DNA from: Symsagittifera roscoffensis | Taxonomy: Eukaryota > Xenacoelomorpha > Acoela > Convolutidae | Direction: 5' to 3' | DNA length: 64,000 bases | Assembly: GCF_963678635.1 (NCBI RefSeq) | Contig: NC_087067.1 | Span: 41,816,696-41,880,695, forward strand | Shown: in pieces, positions 54,342 through 64,000 of the stretch | Numbering within the stretch: position 1 is the stretch's first letter | How the letters are laid out: the number at the start of each line of letters is the position of its first letter | The notes under the pieces: generated by a model | The model's input: the letters and a program-made list of their open reading frames with translations, nothing else | Database searches by the model: none | What the model was told of the DNA's origin: nothing | Made by a program: the position numbers and the translations under genes

Positions 54342-55419
54342 TTTTCTTAATGTCACAAAAAAATTTGCGTCGTTTTATAAAATGAATTACAAACTTTAAG
54401 TAAAAATATAGACAATAGTTTTAATTTTTAGTACTGCAAGATTACCTTCAGAATAACAAATGTCACGAACTTCTGAACTTTTACCATCGAATGAAAATTA
54501 TTTATGATTTGGTGACGTTATAATGACACTCTCAAAATATAATTAGATAATAACAATCACAATTATAGATGCCAGAGCAAATTCACCAGCAGGTGTTGTT
54601 TTAAAAAATTCTATTGTAAGATAAAACACGACATAAAATACAGCGCTGAAAATGAAAACAAATGTGACACGATAATTTCCTAATACCAAAGAGAGCTGTA
54701 ACAAAAATAATCAACAAAAATGGTTTGGACCCAAACTTAGATTTTCTTTAAGACCGAAGTTTTAGCTTTTTAGAAGTTCTAAGATACACTTTTTTCAAAA
54801 AAATGAAAACATTAGTTGATCTTTATTGAAAAATAAACAAATACATTGACGGACTGGGCAGAAAAAAAAAACAATTTTTTCTTTCAATCAAATGAAAGAA
54901 GCGTTGATTTCTTCTAGTTTTTGTCGTAATTAAAAAGAATTATAATTTTCAGCTATTTATTCGAAACGTGTTTAAGGTGTAAATAATGCTGGAAGATTCT
55001 CCAAAGCAGCAAAATGAGTTTGAGTTTCCTATTTTTTCAGTAATTCAGGTTATCGGCGATCCCCCTATGTAATTTCTACTCAAATAGAGGAACCGAAGAA
55101 GCTACTAAGCACAAAAACAAGACCTTCTAGACTATTCAAAAAATTAAATTTATTCTAAAGTTAGTTTGTTTATTTTCGTTTCTTTTTCAAATTCTTACCT
55201 TGGAAACTTTGAGACGGAAAATGAGGCACAGCCAAGCACGTCAATTTTACATAAAATAGTTGAAACCAAAAATTCAAGCTTCTGTTGCAGCGGTTTTTGA
55301 TTAATTGATTCGTCACAAAAAAAAATCTTTTTGTTTTTGATCCCAGCCGACAGAAAAACCCACGAAAATGTTGGCTTTCATCTGATTTAGGAATAATGGC
55401 AAAAAAATTTATTACAAAT

Positions 55420-55807
55420 GAAGGGCGGATCTACAATTTTCTTGAAGTGAGATTAAAAAATCAAAAATTTTGAAGACCTTTTTTTTAGGTCGACCAAACT
55501 GATTTTCCGAGCTCTCCCAAAGCATTAAAAAGACACTGTTTTGGCCAAAAGTTCAGGCAAAATTTTGAAAAACAGTCATAAAAAGGCGTTTATAGGCTTT
55601 TTGGAAAATTTTAACCATAACATTAAGTTTTTTTGGCGCGCGCTTCCCCTCAAAATTATTGAATATAGGCGCCAAAAGCGACTTAGAAATATTTTAGGGT
55701 CCGTCAGCCAAAAATGGATATTTCAAAACAGAACAAAGGGGGACCCTTTGGGTCGGCAGGGGTCGAATCCCTGAGGAGGGGGTGTCCGACCTCCTAAATC
55801 CGCCCTG
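55420..55807 (+). mobile_element. hAT MITE
   Basis: Starts GAAGGGCGGATCTACAATTT and ends TAAATCCGCCCTG. Flanks TTACAAAT (55,412-55,419) and TTACTAAT (55,808-55,815) form an 8-bp duplication with one mismatch. The interior follows the 38.6-kb member closely (GGTCGACCAAACTGATTTTC, CGAGCTCTCCCAAAGCATTA, GGGGGACCCTTTGGGTCGGC). Confidence 0.85.
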
Positions 55808-56454
55808 TTACTAATTGCAGAAAATTGCATTACAAGCTAGCCTTCAGAAACTCATTATGAGGCAAATAAGGAGATTTAACCGAAAAGCCGAAAAGTATCT
55901 AGCCACATAAACTTCTCCAGCAAAAAATATATATAAAATTTAAGCAAAATCGGAGTAGGTAATTTAAAACAAATATAGGAAACAAATTTGAAAAATAACT
56001 GACACTTCAAAGCTAAATTTTTAAAAAGTGTCATTTTTCAGAAATTTTTTGACAAGCTGTGTTTGGGAAACAAACCCTAATTCTAGTATGAGAACGCTTG
56101 TTAATCGCGTGTGTGAATAACAGCAACAGTGTGTCATCATATTTGCATTATCATTTCAGTGCTTGATAAAAAACAACAGAAATGTAAAAAAAACTTAATC
56201 GCATAAAACAAAAACTTGCAAATCTTTTAGTTCGTACATAAAATTTCCCAAAACCCAAGTATGCCCAAGAACAATACTTATGCAAGAAAAAATTTGAGAT
56301 ACGACTCAGGAAAAAATCAAAATTAGAAAATCATCATAATTCTAATAATAAAAATCATAATATTTTTTTAAAATCAGAACAAAATTAATCATCATAAATT
56401 GAGGACTCAAAGCTATAAACTCTGCTTAAGCATAGACAGTTTCTATCATTTCCC

Positions 56455-56650
56455 AACTCCACTGAGAGCTCTTTTTTGCTTCTAGCAGTTTCAAGTGAGG
56501 CCAATATTGCAAATGAAGCCAGTAAGGCTGTGGAAGAATTGAAGCTAGAAGTCAAATGAGAGCTGATCCTCATATACTACCATTGCTCTGACAGATCAAA
56601 CAAATGATCTGACGATCTCACAGTGAACGCTTTACCACTATGCTTGTGAT
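56455..56650 (-). mobile_element. tRNA-derived SINE, copy 2
   Basis: On the minus strand, the A-box-like GCATAGTGGTAAAGCG (about 56,643-56,628), B-box-like TTTGTTTGATCTGTCAGAGC and the body (ATGGTAGTATATGAGGATCA, then TCTAGCTTCAATTC) align in order with the copy at 52,150-52,305. Confidence 0.6.
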
Positions 56651-57355
56651 TTTGTGGTGCGTTGTTTGACATTGAGCAAAGTTCTATTTTAATCTACAAA
56701 AAAAAATTAAAAATTGACGCTCCTAACCAGTAATTAGGTCTACAAAACTGAAAATTTTTGATTTTCATACTTTGAAAACTTTTAAAAAACGATCGTTAAC
56801 AAAAATTTTAGAGCACAAGGATACAAACTCATTCTTCAAACTTAAATTTGGATAAATTTACACTAATTGTGCAACTTTTGTGAAAAAAAATGAACTGATT
56901 CTATAAAAAATGCGCTCGTAACTTCTCTTATATATTAATGACACAAAAGAGTGACAAACTGATCAAGTAAATCCACAGGCTGATACTTTTGATTAGTCAA
57001 CGCTTCAAAAGCAAAGTTAACTTCTAATTGCTCGCTAAAAAACAGCCGCATTATATGCAGTTCATATTGTTCACTCTGACCGATTATCACAAAAAATACC
57101 CAAAATTATCCATATCACAAAAAAAATATCCAATTTTGGTGATCATGAAAAAAATTAGACCGAATCTGCATGGTAAATTTCAAAGCCCTTCATAAAAGAT
57201 ATCAGTAAAAATTTCAAACTCTTGTACAAAAGTTACACAGAGACAAAGTTGTTGATATTGAAAAAATTGGATCACAAAATTTGCCTGACTTCTTTCGATT
57301 TTATTTCTAAGCCTACAAAACGCAAATGAAGGAAAGCTGGTAATTAGCGCGCATT

Positions 57356-57419
57356 AGTTATCCCAAAAATTGGATTACTAGTTATATCAAAAATTGAATT
57401 ACTAGTTATCTCAAAAATT
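57356..57419 (+). repeat. 24-bp tandem repeat, 2.7 copies
   Basis: Units AGTTATCCCAAAAATTGGAT..., AGTTATATCAAAAATTGAAT... and a partial AGTTATCTCAAAAATT follow one another. Confidence 0.85.
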
Positions 57420-59592
57420 AGTTATCACACAGCAATGAAAATGCTTCTAAAAAACTGGAGTGGATTTAGCAGTAGCGGGTACAGCGAATCCTGATTGAAA
57501 CTTTTAAAGGAAAATAAACTGCATGAACGAGACTGCTTGTAGATCAGGAGGACGAATCCATGAATGTTCCGACTGCACCTTACGGTCGAACAAAAAGTCT
57601 TTTGGTTGAATATTTGCCACAATTTTTTGGAAGAAAAAAAACAGAACCTTTTGTTTTCAAATTTATTTATTCATTTTGTCCCTCAACGCACTGTCTAAAG
57701 TACAAAAGGTGTATTTTGCATCTCATATTGTTTTAATAGGACTAAATTGCTGGCCTCAATTTATTTTGGAACGCATTAATTTGCCACTTATGCCTGTTAT
57801 AAGAACACAATTTATCGCGCACTAATCATCCCTATTTGGCCAAATTAGCAATTTTCAAGCCTCTGTAGCTTTACAAAAATGATCACATGCAAAATATCTC
57901 TGTAAATTTGAGCTCAGAACAACACTTTTATTCAGTTGGTATAAAAACTCTTAACTAAAAAGTCAAAAGTCGGAACAAAAAAGAACAAAAATTTAAAACA
58001 GAAAATTGCTATTTCGGGTGAAAAAAATGAATCAGTTTTATAACAAAAGCGTTGCATTTGTAAAAAAATTGTCATCAGCAAAAATTATTGCAAACATTTT
58101 CTGCTTTCGACAAACAAATACGTCTCAAAATAGGTTAGCGATAAGCATTGGCTTCAATTAATTGACTCACCTAAGCTTATAACCGTTTAACCTCTGCGAC
58201 AAAATTCTGTTGATGAATTTTCGAAGACGTAAAAAAACTCAAGTATTTCAGCACGACTTCAATTTACAGTCTCTAAATGCCACTCCACTTCCAACAAAAC
58301 GCATGCTAAAACGTAACAGAAAAATCATAAAAAATAATTTAAACTTTTTAGCGATTTACAGGAGCAACCCATTTCACAAATGTAAAAAGCAATCATATTG
58401 AAAACTTTTTGGCAGAATTTCGAATTTCATGGGAAAAAAAAACTTGAGACGATATTACATTCTTGTCTACTCGTATAAAACAAAGCAATATAATTCACTG
58501 ATGTACTACAGGGGAGTAAAAAAATTAGACAACGAGCAGATTAGACGATCTAAAAGTAATTGAACTTATACGACACCTTGCGTGCAAGTTGCGATAAAAT
58601 CGATTCCAAACACGAATTAACTCTGTCTGAGTACAGCTGGCTGCCCAAATGTAACTGCGGTTATTTATGCCAATTGATGTGTTTCAAATACAAATTAAAC
58701 TTTTTCTTCAAAATGTTTCGTAAAAGTTTTTTATAATAATTTGATAATTCCTGTGACAACTTTTTACTTTGGTTTTTGTATAATTTCAATATTAACTAAA
58801 ATTATTCTTGGCCTTGTTCTTATTGTCTAAATTCACAGATTTATAGTCTAAATTTAAGTTTTTTGCGATTGTTTGTTTTGTTGGGAGTCTAATTCCTTAG
58901 GACCCGAACTACATGGAAATTTTCAACTGATAGTTATAAAACACGTTTGATACTAGAAAAATTGATGATATGTCACTAACTTCAATCTGGTTTATTAATT
59001 CTGAGAAAATTGATCCTAAATTCTAACCCAGAACGGTGAAATTTTTTGGTCCATTCGCTGCTTCAATAATTGCGGCTGAAATACCGGGTTGATTATTGAG
59101 CAAACTATATCACAATGAGCATCTCATGTAGAAGGACTTGTATCGACACTTATTAATTCAAAAGACTTGTCTGAATATATTTTTGGTAGCCAAATTGTCT
59201 TAATTAAAAAACACTTTTTTAACTTAATTGAGCTACCTAAAAAAACTGGTTTTGATACACTTATTCCAAAATAAACTCAATTTTTTGGGTATATTTTGAA
59301 GGACTACAACAAGCAAAAGGTGATACATTTGTGGTGTAAAATTTAAGCCCTAATTCTGCAGAATAAATGGCACCAAGTTCAATTTAACAAATTTTTTAGA
59401 AAAAAGTTTCTTATCAGTTTTTGTCTTATGTCAACTCAACTTGAAAAAAATCGTAAATAATCAGATTATCTTCGTGTTGTCAGGGTATTTCAAATAATCT
59501 CTAACTGTTATATTGGGTTACAATTTCTACTTCCGCAAAAAGTATGCCCCAAAAAAGTCAGAGAGACTATGGAACGTCGATATTGTTTCTTG

Positions 59593-60083
59593 AAAACATA
59601 GCCAATCGAAGATTGGAAAAAAAGTAATGAACGCAAGTAAACATTAAAAAAACACTGACTTTTTTAAAAAAAATCTTAACTTTCGAAGTGTAAAGATAAA
59701 AATAGATGCCCTATAATCTCTTTGAACTTCTAGAACAATTTATGTTTGGTACTTCTTTTGATATTACTTACCCAACTTGAGAAAACTTGATCAATATTTT
59801 TTTTTTGCTGGAAATCTAAAATTTAAATTCCTGTTTCAAAACTAGAAATCGTACACAATTTTTCGCGTATTTGGAGAGCGCTATCTACGTCACTTTCAGA
59901 ATATGAATTTTTATTGAACTAAAAAAGTGCATATATACCTTGAACTCAAAAAATCCATTCACAAATGCATCAATATGTATGAATGCACATCTGTAGTTAC
60001 TGGACTTTTATGCATATTTGAAGAAATTTTCCGGAAAAAAACATCAAGACCTATATAAGAGTCTTCACTGCGTTCATTACTCT
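59593..60083 (+). mobile_element. MITE-like dispersed repeat, copy B
   Basis: Same-orientation relative of 381-789, starting AAAACATAGCCAATCGAAG and ending GCGTTCATTACTCT. It is longer by an insertion of about 80 bases at roughly 59,935-60,020 (TGAACTCAAAAAATCCATTC...). Subterminal inverted ends GTAATGAACGCAAGT/ACTGCGTTCATTAC are conserved. Confidence 0.6.
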
Positions 60084-61355
60084 TCTAAAAATAAAATAAA
60101 ACTACGAAGTTTTAGGAAATCGTGAAAAACAAACGCGGAGCATTCATATGATTTTTTCACAAAAAATTGGACTGTATTAATAATTAATTTAGACACTTTT
60201 TCGGCTCTTTTTTGACTGAAATGAACATATCCCAACAACTACTGGGTTTCAGCTTTTCATTTTTTGATTTAAAAAACACTGATAAGACAGAAAGGATACT
60301 AACGCAATTTACAATTTTACTACAGAATCTGAGAAGAATTGATATTTTCTTTTTTAAAAATTCTACATTCACCTAATTATTCCATCTCAATAGCATGCGC
60401 GTTTATCATTTGCGGTCATTATTGTTTGAACCTAGTGTAGTTTATTATTACACATCAATCAGCTTGTTAATTAATGCACATCAATGATCTGTCTGTTTTT
60501 TTTTTGAAAAACTTTTAGAAGATCATAAAAAGGTCAGAAAGGGTTTGCGCAGCCATATTTGGTGGCAAAGTCTGCAACGAAACGGATTAATTCTGTCTGT
60601 TTTTCTAAAAATGTTTCTATGAAGTTTTCTAAAACGTTGATCAGAAATATCATACATCGCAAACTATAAAGGTTTGAGCACTCTAATTTGTAGCCCGTAA
60701 CTGCAAACCATGGATTACTTTGACATCACCTTCAACAAAGGTTTGAGAATTTCAAAATTTCTTTAAGTTTAAAAAATTATATAAGACGTCATATCTTGGA
60801 GAGTAAATGAAAGTGAGCAGTGACATTAGAGGCCAGATTTGCAACCCATTGGAGCACCCTGAACGCACCCCATCACTTAGTGAAACGGCAGTTAAATAAT
60901 GTACAGAAAAAAAAACAGTTTTTGATTAGCTTATATTTAGAAAATGAAATTTCTAAAAAAAAGTGAGCGTTGAACTTTTTTATAGTGAAAATCGTCCCCC
61001 ACCCGATATGTGCAGCACAAAGTGATGTCTTAAGCGTCCATTAATCTATTAATAAAAGTAAAAAGATCACCGAAACTCAATTTGAAAAGATTTTTGAGCT
61101 GGATTAAATAGCCGATTACGCAATAATAGCTCGATAAAAATCGCGAACAAGTTATCTCAAACTGGTATTTGTCAAATCTATTTCATGGAAAAAATCACAA
61201 AAAATCATCTTGAGCTCAGGACATCGAGAGATTTCAGATAGTAAAAAAAATTCCGTCTAAAATATTAAAAAATTGAACCTTGTCTGAAAAACAAACTGAG
61301 CACAAATCAGAACAGTACTCTTCGAAAGTTGGAAAAAAAACTTTCAAAAGATAAA

Positions 61356-62561
61356 TTAATAAAAGAAAATATTCGATTCTGGCATCAAGTCTTTCAAAGC
61401 AAACAGTCCACCTTTAATATCTTTGAGCTCAACAGTTTTATTCAGTCCTGCTCTTTTCAATTCTTCCACTGCCTTCTGAGAATTATTGCCACGTTTGCAC
61501 ATCACCACAACTGTATTTCCACCACCATTTTGCGCCTTTGATTCAACAGAAGTCACCAACTTTGCAACATTCTCATCATTCGCTAAACTTTTGATCGGAC
61601 AATTCATATACATTGCTTCGTCATTCAAGTTGAGATTCGAAAAAAGAGTTTCGCATGCATTGCGAACATCGATTAGAATATGCGGTTTTTTATCCGTGAT
61701 CATTTTTGAATACAATTCAGGAGATAATCTTTCTTCGTCCGACAAAACTTTGCAACTTGGTCCGCATTTGAAAACAACGTCCTCAAATGAGTCCAAAGAA
61801 GTCGGCAATGAAACACATTTGCACTCTTTTGACTTCGATCGCAATTTTATCGTTCTAAATGTGCAGCTTAATCCGTCATAGACTAGCATCTTTTTAACTA
61901 AAGGATTGGGCAAACCAACTATTTGCTTGACGACCTCCTGGGCCTGCAATGACCCCATAACCCCACATACAAATCCCATCACGCCGACTGAAGAGCAACT
62001 ACCAGTTACAGAAGGGTCAGGAGGCTCCGGAAATATACACCGATAACACGGGTTGTCATCCTCAAAAGGTCTGTACACTGTCAGCTGGCCTTCAAAACGC
62101 AAAGCGCTAGACGAAACAAGCGGTTTCTTTAACACTACAGATGCATCTGACGCTAAATAACGTGTAGGCGCATTATCAGAACAATCTACTATCATATCAA
62201 AATTTTGAAAGATTCCAACGGCATTTTCTCGAGTCAGCTTTTCTTTGAACTTCACAATATTCACTAAAGGGTTCAAAGCTTTCAGTGTTTCTTCTAAACT
62301 GTCAACTTTTGGTTTACCAGTTTGATTGACGTCGTGGCACACTTGTCTGTGGAGATTCGAGACTTCGACACAATCGTTATCAACAATTCCGATAGTGCCA
62401 ACTCCAGCGGCACAACAATATAGAGTCAGAGGACATCCTAAACCTCCAGCTCCGATGACCAGAATTCGACTCTGGGCTAATTTGGTTTGACCGTGTAGAG
62501 AAATTTCTTTCAATATAAGCTGCCGAGAATACCTGTCCACGACATCCTGGTTCAGTTCCAT
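61356..62561 (-). CDS. MOCS3: MOCS3/Uba4-type adenylyltransferase-sulfurtransferase
   Basis: A 401-residue protein from the ATG at 62,561. The E1-like domain has the nucleotide-binding GAGGLGCP (37-44), DNDCVEVSNLHRQ (61-73), first zinc pair C172/C175 and the adenylyl-transfer region Cys189 (GSCSSVGVMG). A C-terminal rhodanese domain has the active-site loop CKRGNNSQKAV (Cys355). The family activates MOCS2A and URM1 C-termini and loads them with sulfur, for molybdenum-cofactor synthesis and tRNA thiolation in the cytosol. The second zinc pair, normally C-x2-C, reads C247-K-C249. A strong splice acceptor (TTGTTTCAG) ends at 62,581, 19 bases before the ATG, so the open frame upstream of it is intronic or outron sequence. 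The protein is shorter at the N-terminus than human MOCS3. It lies 342 bases downstream of the aldo/keto reductase, on the same strand. Confidence 0.9.
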   Translation of the reverse strand: MELNQDVVDRYSRQLILKEISLHGQTKLAQSRILVIGAGGLGCPLTLYCCAAGVGTIGIVDNDCVEVSNLHRQVCHDVNQTGKPKVDSLEETLKALNPLVNIVKFKEKLTRENAVGIFQNFDMIVDCSDNAPTRYLASDASVVLKKPLVSSSALRFEGQLTVYRPFEDDNPCYRCIFPEPPDPSVTGSCSSVGVMGFVCGVMGSLQAQEVVKQIVGLPNPLVKKMLVYDGLSCTFRTIKLRSKSKECKCVSLPTSLDSFEDVVFKCGPSCKVLSDEERLSPELYSKMITDKKPHILIDVRNACETLFSNLNLNDEAMYMNCPIKSLANDENVAKLVTSVESKAQNGGGNTVVVMCKRGNNSQKAVEELKRAGLNKTVELKDIKGGLFALKDLMPESNIFFY

Positions 62562-62580
62562 TGGTTTTTCGCATAAATTC

Positions 62581-62590
62581 CTGAAACAAT
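62581..62590 (-). other. candidate splice acceptor before MOCS3 start
   Basis: TATTGTTTCAG immediately precedes the 19-base leader. No convincing upstream exon with a donor is visible in the 320 bases to the previous stop codon. Either a far 5' exon or spliced-leader addition could use it. Confidence 0.55.
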
Positions 62591-62903
62591 ATAGATACGT
62601 CATTCTAAAATTTGATGCCAATTTAGGGTTTAAAATTTCAAAAAAGACTATTTTCAGAAAATTTGACTTATTCTCACGGAAAATTATATTTTCAATAATA
62701 TTTACAATGCAAGTAATCTGGGTTAAAAACTAAAATGATAAATTGTTTTGTTTGTAAGAGCAAACATTTTAGTGTAATCAATCGCTGAAAAGCTACCCTG
62801 TTAGTTATCACATTGCGTCGATTTTACGATGTGTTGGTATGTTGGCAGAATTTCTGAAATGGTACATGTTCAGTAAGGAAACCCATCAAAAATAAGAAGG
62901 GTT

Positions 62904-63893
62904 TCAGTTGTCTTTGAAAGTTGGTATCCCTGGTTGGTATCTTTCGCCAACCACCGCTTCCGGTGGCAAAACACTGCTCAGCTCATCGACTTCGTCTTTC
63001 GTCAAAATGACATCTAGGGCTCCCATATTTGCCTCAAGATTCTTCACCTTAGCTGTTCCTGGAATCGGAACCACGTCATCGCCTTGAGCCAAAACCCAAG
63101 CCAGAGCCAGATTAGCAGTCGAGCATCCCTTTTTAGCAGCTACTGCCTCAACTTTGCTGATGAGCTTCAAGTTCGCATCAAATGCTTCTCCCTGGAAACG
63201 CGGGTTCCTCAATCGCCAGTCTTTTTCATTCAGATCCTCGCGTTTCTTTATTGCTCCTGTCAACATACCCCGACCAAGAGGCGAGTAGGCTACAATCCCA
63301 ATTCCCAACTCCCTACACACTGGAATAATCTCATCTTCTACATCTCTGCTCCAAAGAGACCATTCGAGCTGAATAGCGCTGATTTTAACCACAACGTGCG
63401 CTCTTCTGATCGTATTAGCCGAAGCTTCACTTAACCCAACAGCTTTGATCTTCCCTTCTGCGATGAGTTCCTTCATGGTTTTCATACTCTCCTCAATAGA
63501 GGTTGAAGTATCAATTCGATGCAAGTAGAAAATATCGATGTAGGTTCCCAACCTCGCGATAGATTCCTCACATGTTCGGCGGATAAACTCAGGATCCCCG
63601 CTTACTTTTCCAGCTTTCGTGTCAAATCCTGTCTTGGTGGCGATACAGAGCTTAGCTCTTTCCTCTGGGTTCAAGCCAGCGATAGCTTGTCCGACCAGAG
63701 TTTCGTTGTGGCCGTTGCCATAAATAATAGCAGTATCGATATGCGTGATTCCCAAGTCCAATGCTCGTTTCAGAACTGCAACACCGTCCGCATCTGTGTA
63801 TCCTTCAGGAACTGAGTAAATATTTGATGACAAAGACATGGCACCATAGCCTAGTTTCGAACTTTCAATGTCTCCCAGCTTCACGAGCTTCAT
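62904..63893 (-). CDS. aldo/keto reductase
   Basis: A 329-residue single-exon enzyme from the first ATG at 63,893. The catalytic tetrad is Asp53, Tyr58, Lys87 and His125, in the motifs HIDTAIIYG, IATKTG and FYLHRID. The C-terminal nucleotide-binding region includes VVPIPGTAKVKNLEANMGAL. It would reduce carbonyl groups with NADPH in the cytosol. Length and motifs resemble the AKR13/YakC and plant IN2-2-like groups rather than vertebrate AKR1. The substrate is not predictable. A strong splice acceptor (CAATTTTTTTCAG) lies 35 bases upstream of the ATG. Stop at 62,904. Confidence 0.9.
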   Translation of the reverse strand: MKLVKLGDIESSKLGYGAMSLSSNIYSVPEGYTDADGVAVLKRALDLGITHIDTAIIYGNGHNETLVGQAIAGLNPEERAKLCIATKTGFDTKAGKVSGDPEFIRRTCEESIARLGTYIDIFYLHRIDTSTSIEESMKTMKELIAEGKIKAVGLSEASANTIRRAHVVVKISAIQLEWSLWSRDVEDEIIPVCRELGIGIVAYSPLGRGMLTGAIKKREDLNEKDWRLRNPRFQGEAFDANLKLISKVEAVAAKKGCSTANLALAWVLAQGDDVVPIPGTAKVKNLEANMGALDVILTKDEVDELSSVLPPEAVVGERYQPGIPTFKDN

Positions 63894-63928
63894 GTTGACG
63901 CAGCTGACTAACAAATCAACAACTAGTA

Positions 63929-63941
63929 CTGAAAAAAATTG
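63929..63941 (-). other. candidate splice acceptor before the aldo/keto reductase
   Basis: CAATTTTTTTCAG followed by a 35-base leader to the ATG. A partner donor is not visible within the window, which ends 60 bases further on. Confidence 0.5.
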
Positions 63942-64000
63942 ACTGTCATTTATATTTGTTGAATTTGGACGATATAAGCAAACAATTGCAGCAAAAATAA

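Larger units (their letters stand above)
54342..61355. other. gene-free AT-rich region with repeats
   Basis: Contains the separately listed hAT MITE, SINE copy, 24-bp tandem repeat and MITE-like copy B. No gene, RNA gene or further bounded repeat is recognised in the rest; short open frames lack coding character. Confidence 0.5.

Noticed and set aside
62562-62621. N-terminal extension of the MOCS3-like frame (20 more codons)
   Set aside because: It crosses a strong splice acceptor and reads through its pyrimidine tract, so it is intron or outron rather than protein.

Overview
The window comes from an invertebrate animal genome. It holds spliced, AT-rich, GT-AG (and one GC-AG) intron-containing genes, a two-finger GATA factor of the animal GATA1/2/3 type, a TRIM-like RING/B-box protein, many MITEs and a tRNA-derived SINE. 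I cannot place the phylum. Good splice acceptors lie a few to a few tens of bases before several start codons. Two same-strand genes sit only about 340 bp apart, which would suit a lineage with spliced-leader trans-splicing, but this is inference.

Layout: 1-3.3 kb is gene-poor with MITE and hAT remnants. A TRIM-like gene (minus) is at 3.3-4.4 kb. A 22.6-kb LTR retroelement fills 5,224-27,858. It is bounded by about 0.9-kb LTRs, has GC-richer coding DNA, and lies inside a fragment of an older relative of itself. 28-40 kb is mostly gene-free, with a non-LTR RT fragment, two coding-like islands and a hAT element with transposase remains. A five-exon GATA factor (plus) spans 40.2-49.0 kb. MITEs and a SINE follow. 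A two-exon YeeE/YedE-type sulfur transporter (minus) is at 52.7-54.3 kb. A repeat-bearing spacer runs from 54.3 to 61.4 kb. The window ends with a MOCS3/Uba4-type sulfurtransferase-activating enzyme (minus) and an aldo/keto reductase (minus).

The retroelement is the striking object. Its order is gag - two CCHC knuckles - aspartic protease - RT - RNase H - long spacer - integrase with GPY/F tail, i.e. Ty3/gypsy. About 9.5 kb of extra coding sequence then follows the integrase. Two enzyme-like modules are recognisable there: a macro domain resembling OARD1/TARG1-type ADP-ribose hydrolases, and an SGNH/GDSL-esterase-like domain. The remaining roughly 2,000 codons match nothing I know. The leader is 2.8 kb long, with a 41-bp-period array of a recurring 15-bp motif and strong hairpins. 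The copy is dead: many frameshifts and stops, a lost catalytic Asp in RNase H, a deleted RT N-half, and a snap-back palindrome in the integrase.

Among host genes, the sulfur transporter and the MOCS3-like enzyme both concern sulfur, but nothing in the sequence shows they work together. A small family of 8-bp-TSD hAT MITEs (five copies with visible TSDs) is scattered over the right half, and one sits in the last GATA intron with another MITE nested in it.
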